A stretch of 64,000 bases of DNA. Source: Boesenbergia rotunda (lineage: Eukaryota; Streptophyta; Magnoliopsida; Zingiberales; Zingiberaceae). Positions 59,881 to 64,000 of the stretch are shown piece by piece (the first letter of the stretch is position 1; every line of letters begins with the position of its first letter). The stretch is taken from the NCBI GenBank assembly GCA_024364735.1, contig JAGFNQ010001197.1, positions 643,988-707,987 of the forward strand. Reading direction: 5' to 3'. The notes under the pieces are model-generated. The model had not been told where the DNA came from. It worked only from the letters and a program-made list of their open reading frames with translations, and made no database searches. A program made the translations under genes and the position numbers.

Positions 59881-62840
59881 ATGGTCAGACAAACTCTGCT
59901 CCTTCTCTTCCTCAACGTAATAGCTGCTCTCGTTCCCATCTCCTCTCCGACAGACACGTTAGTCCCCTCCCAGCTTTTCTCCGACGGCGCCGGAGCATCC
60001 TTGGTCTCCTCCGGCGAGAAGTTCAAGTTGGGCTTCTTCAGCCCTGATGGCGCCGACGACAACCGCCGCTACGTCGGAATATGGTACAACACCATCTCCG
60101 CCTTCACTGTCGTGTGGGTCGCCAACCGCCAGCGGCCGCTCACCAACCGCGCCGGCTACCTCGCTCTAACGGAAAACGGAACGCTGGTCATCTTCGGGGA
60201 CGACAACTCGACCGTCCTTTGGTCGACTCAGAGCGCGAAGGTCCTAGCTAATCCCGTCGCGCAGCTCCTAGACACCGGGAATTTGGTCGTCCGAGAAGCC
60301 ACCGACGATTCGTCCGCCGGTGACTTCGCGTGGAAGAGCTTCGACTTTCCGACGGACACACAACTCCCGGGCATGAAGTACGGTTGGGACCTAAGGACCC
60401 TGCTGAACCGCAACCTGACGTCCTGGACGAGCGACAACGACCCGTCGCCGGGCATCTACACCTTGGGCATCGACTTGCGCGGCGTCCCTCAAGAATTCGG
60501 GTGGCGGCGCGGGGGGCAACCCTACTGGCGCGCCGGGATATGGAACGGCGTCTTCCTTAGCGGAGTCCCCGCATTGGAGTCCAAGAATTTCGTCGAACAT
60601 AACTTCATAATCGACCAAGACGAAGTCGTCCACTACTACTCCTCTGTAAATTCCTCTCTGCTTCGCCGGATCGTCATCCGTCCGTCGGGGCTCGTGGAAG
60701 GCTTGGTGTGGACCGACGAGAACCAGTGGACGTCGCGCGGGTACGTGCCGGCGGACCCGTGCGACGCCGTCTCCTCCTGCGGACCCAACGCGCTCTGCTA
60801 CCCCAACTGGGATCCGGCGTGCCGGTGCCTGCAGGGGTTCGATCCCAAGAACCCCACCGCCTGGCAACTCGCGACCAACACCTCAGACGGCTGCACGAGG
60901 AAGACGGAATTGGACTGCGTCAACGGGACGGATAGGTTCTGGAAACAGAGCAACGTGAAGCTGCCGGACACGTCGAGCTCGATGGTTAACCGGAGCACGG
61001 ACATCAGTCTGGACGACTGTGAGGCGTGGTGCCTGGGCCTGGGGAATTGCTCGTGCACCGCCTACGCGAGAGCCAACATCACCGGCGGTGGCAGCGGATG
61101 CATACTGTGGACCACCGACCTCACCGATATCAAACTGTTCAACGACGGATTGGGACAGGATCTCTATGTCCGGTTATCTGCCGTCGATCTCGATCAAGGT
61201 AATCAACAAACTCGTCGCAAAATACTCATCGTCTAAGCAAATCTAATTACTTTTCCGATTTTTGATTCAGTCTTAGAATCAAACCGTTCTCGTCGGGGAC
61301 GAAAACGCACCATCATCGTAGCGGTTACTTCTGCGACAGCGTTGACTATTTTAATCTTCCTCGGGGTCGTCGTCGGTCTCTGGTTCAACAGGAAAAGAAG
61401 TACCGCATCAATCAATTATATTGACAAACATAACTGTCATTTTTACTGAAGTCAATTTTCTACGCAGAATTGCGGGTCAACCAAGTTACTGGAGAAGAAT
61501 TTGACCTTCCCTTGTTTGACTTTCGCACCATTGCAGCGGCCACCTGTGATTTCTCCATTGATAACAAACTTGGAGAGGGTGGATTTGGTCCAGTCTACAA
61601 GGCATGCAAGCTGCATCATGAATTAAGCTTCTTAATCCATTAATTAAAAGGTTAGGAATGTTCTAATTATTAATTAGGAGTATGTCTTTGATGATTAATG
61701 CAGGGGAAGTTGGGGGAGAAGCAACAAATAGCTGTGAAGAGATTATCCGAGACCTCGCTGCAAGGCATACAAGAGTTCAAAAATGAGGTGATATTGATTG
61801 CTAAGCTACAACATCGCAATCTTGTTCGCCTTCTTGGTTGTTGCATGGAAGGTGATGAAAAGATGTTGATATATGAGTACATGCCCAATGGAAGCTTAGA
61901 CACCTTCTTATTTAGTAAGTTAATTAGCTTCTTCATGGCTAGTCAAATGTTGGATTAGTGTTTGATAGCGTTAGTAAAATTGTAAATTTGCACGCAGGTG
62001 AAACGAAGCGAAAATTGTTAGATTGGGAGGCACGTTACCGTATCATAGTCGACATTGCTCGTGGTCTTCATTATCTCCTTCACGATTCTCGGTTTAGAAT
62101 TGTTCATAGAGATTTGAAAGCGAGCAATATTCTTTTGGATGAGGATTTGAATCCCAAAATCTCTGATTTTGGAATGGCAAAAATATTTAACGGAGATGAA
62201 ACAATCGGAGAAACTAAGAGAGTCGTCGGAACATAGTATGTATATATTATTTTATTTTATTTTCTCTTTTAAACTTAACAAAGTTGATGCTTGTTTTTTG
62301 TTTTGACAGTGGATATATGTCTCCGGAATATATCAAAAATGGAGCTTTCTCCATGAAGTCAGATATTTTCAGTTTTGGAGTATTGATGCTTGAGATCATA
62401 AGTGGCCGAAAGAATAATGAATTTCACCATTCTACACAACACCTCAATCTTCTAGATTTTGTAAGTTGGTAAAGAGTTGATTAGCTTTAATCTAAGTTTA
62501 TTTGTCAATAAGCCGTGACGATACAATGCTTACACAGATGTGGAGTTTGTGGAGAGAAGAAAAGGCCTTGGACTCAATTGATGAATCAATGGGTCTATTT
62601 CCTGTTGCTGAAGTTTTGAGGTGCATAAACATCGCCCTCTTGTGTGTTCAAGAGATCGCGGAAGATAGACCGACGACGTCTTCGATATTGTTAATGTTGG
62701 GTAATGATAAAATTTATTTGCCTCATCCAAAACAACCTGGCTTTGTCATTGAAAGAGATCCATGTGAATCTTGCTCGTGGAGTAAGAAAAAATCTTTGTC
62801 TATAAACTATGTATCAATCACAACTTTAGAAGTTCGATAA
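59881..62840 (+). CDS. G-type lectin S-receptor-like serine/threonine protein kinase
   Basis: Seven exons (59881-61198, 61271-61399, 61468-61601, 61704-61914, 61998-62235, 62310-62460, 62538-62840) join to 827 residues. The ATG at 59881 opens a signal peptide (MVRQTLLLLFLNVIAAL). Next come a B-lectin domain (KLGFFSPDG, YVGIWYN, VVWVANRQRPLTN), the S-locus glycoprotein/EGF region (CDAVSSCGPNALC) and a PAN domain with its Cys pattern (CEAWCLGLGNCSCTAYA). A single membrane segment follows at about 455-478, then the kinase: GEGGFG loop, AVKRLS lysine, HRDLKASN, DFGMAK and SPEY, ending in the usual SITTLEVR tail. All catalytic residues are present, so the kinase looks active. Intron 3 opens with GC rather than GT (after 61601). 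Exon 1 is GC-rich, unlike the rest. Family roles include pathogen and self-incompatibility signalling; the ligand is unknown. Confidence 0.95.
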
Positions 62841-63269
62841 AGATTATTTAATAGAATATTAAGGTAAGTTAATACATGGATGTAAATAAGACTTTTATAA
62901 ACATTAACTAAAATTTTAGTATTAAGGTTAAAAATCTCAAGTCACGTAGAGTTTTGGTCTTCTTCTTTAGTTGCTTCAAATTCAATCTACTTCTTGGCAT
63001 CCTCCAATTTCACTCATTCTCAAAATAAGTGAAAATTTTATCCATTACACATCTCAAATGACTTTGTAGCCATGTTGATTTTTTAACATATTAATTTGTA
63101 ATACATGAATTTGTCATTGCGAATAAATTAATAATAAAGTGATCTAATATCATTGTTTATGTATTTATGTTATTTTGTGCTATGAACATGGATGATACGA
63201 AACTACACAAACATGAGAAAATTAGGATAGGATACTATACTTGCTCAGACCAACCAAAACCCACACTCA
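62841..63269. other. 3' flank of the receptor-like kinase gene
   Basis: AT-rich noncoding sequence; the 3'-untranslated region lies at the left. I see no gene or recognisable element. Confidence 0.5.
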
Positions 63270-63955
63270 AATCCTAAACATCCTGTTTGGAAAGGGATAA
63301 AATTAAATTCCTTCGAGAATTGAAATTCAATTTCACCGTTTGAAACACATTTTCAGCTCGGAATTGATAAGAAATTGGAATTCAATTCCTTTCAAATCCT
63401 TCAAAACAAATCATACCTAAAGAAAAATGATGAACCAGGCAGCAGACAAATTGAACCTGGGGTGACCGGCCCGGTCCCACGGAAGTTTCCCACCGATCAC
63501 CAGGGTAAATCGGGAAGCGCTCGCGGTGGGCAGTCTAGAAGCCCAGCGTCCCAGGGTTCGCGCCCCATTTGGAGGAAAAATTACTGTAAAATACGCCGTA
63601 GCTGAGGATCGAACCGCGGATGTCTGGGTTAACAACTAATTACCCTACCGCTGCACCATTGCCCCGGGGGCCAAATCAAACCTAAAGAGGTCTGATTTGT
63701 GAAAGGAATTGCTTTGACAAATGAAAATTATTAAAGAGTCCTTATTTCTCACTCAGCGCCGTTTTGAATGAAGGATAAAATGGTAAAACATAATAATTGA
63801 ATTGAATTCTGATAGATTCCAAATCAAAAAATTCAATTCAATTATGTTATTTACTAATTCATTTATAAAATTGAATTTAATTTCTAATGAAATTCAATTT
63901 CGGATGGAATTCAATTTAATTTCTTTACTAAAGTTTCCAAAAACTATCGATATCA
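63270..63955. mobile_element. Tourist-like MITE split by a SINE
   Basis: Same family as 32393-32802: CCTGTTTGGAAAGGGAT at the left, GGAATTCAATTCC-type motifs throughout, GATTCCAAATCAA.GAATTCAATTCAATT in the right half and AAAGTTTCCAAAAAC at the right end. The middle is interrupted by the SINE at 63423-63672. This copy is more diverged than the one in the O-fucosyltransferase intron, and its TTA duplication is not clear. Confidence 0.75.
63423..63672 (-). mobile_element. Full-length tRNA-derived SINE inserted in a MITE
   Basis: On minus it begins at 63672 with a tRNA-like head: A-box region TGGTGCAGCGGTAGGG and a perfect B box GGTTCGATCC (63606-63615), the internal RNA polymerase III promoter. 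The body follows and it ends in a short T run (63427-63423). The 15-bp flanks AAATCATACCTAAAG (63408-63422) and AAATCAAACCTAAAG (63673-63687) are the target duplication with one change. The related MITE at 32393 keeps the unfilled site. T-tailed tRNA SINEs include p-SINE1 and Au-like families. Confidence 0.93.
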
Positions 63956-64000
63956 AACCACTAAATCACACAGTGCCAATGAGTTTTTCGGATCAAGATT

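Noticed and set aside
63600..63672. A possible tRNA gene on minus
   Set aside because: A and B boxes are present, but the sequence continues into the shared SINE body, lies between target duplications, and does not form a tRNA 3' half with acceptor stem.

Overview
This is a 64 kb piece of a plant nuclear chromosome. The host genes are intron-rich with canonical GT-AG splice sites. The spaces between them are AT-rich and filled with plant transposable elements (SINE, RTE-type LINE, Tourist-like MITEs, CACTA, hAT, Mutator-like, solo LTR). The GC-rich first exon of the receptor kinase at the right end, set against AT-rich introns, suggests a monocot. I cannot name the species from sequence alone.

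Layout, left to right: (1) 1-1704, minus strand, the 5' part of a G3BP-like NTF2/RRM RNA-binding protein gene that runs off the left edge. (2) 6889-12987, plus, a single-AP2-domain factor of the At4g13040/APD1 type. (3) 14544-16299, minus, an XRI1-like gene, nine exons. (4) 16880-17811, a solo LTR. (5) 18740-20245, minus, a RIN4-like protein with two NOI motifs. (6) 23102-34548, minus, a type II membrane O-fucosyltransferase-family gene whose 5.8 kb third intron holds an RTE-type LINE, a Tourist-like MITE and a probable hAT-like element. (7) 38474-59549, a 21 kb nested transposon complex. (8) 59881-62840, plus, a G-type lectin S-receptor-like kinase. (9) 63270-63955, a MITE carrying a SINE insertion.

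The most unusual part is the nested complex. Its outer shell is a Mutator-like element with long inverted termini that carries two converging, decayed genes: a DUF1985/Ulp1-like cysteine protease gene on plus and a MULE transposase gene on minus. This is the Kaonashi/KI-MULE arrangement. Between their 3' ends lies a 5.6 kb inverted array of 232-bp and 321-bp tandem units, with about 8 copies in one arm and 12 in the other. A complete CACTA element (7.4 kb, 3-bp target duplication) sits just upstream of the Ulp-like gene. It carries the last exons of another Ulp1-like protease and a captured fragment of a sterol glucosyltransferase gene. Inside the CACTA is a hAT element (2.0 kb, 8-bp target duplication) carrying a captured NAD-malic enzyme exon, and inside the hAT is a 225-bp MITE. 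The insertions are therefore four levels deep.

The five complete or nearly complete host genes other than the O-fucosyltransferase include three whose families are tied to immunity or stress (AP2/APD1-like, RIN4-like, G-type lectin kinase), but nothing in the sequence shows that they act together. All exon structures were worked out by hand from splice signals, reading-frame continuity and family motifs. Functions come from family recognition, not from database searches.
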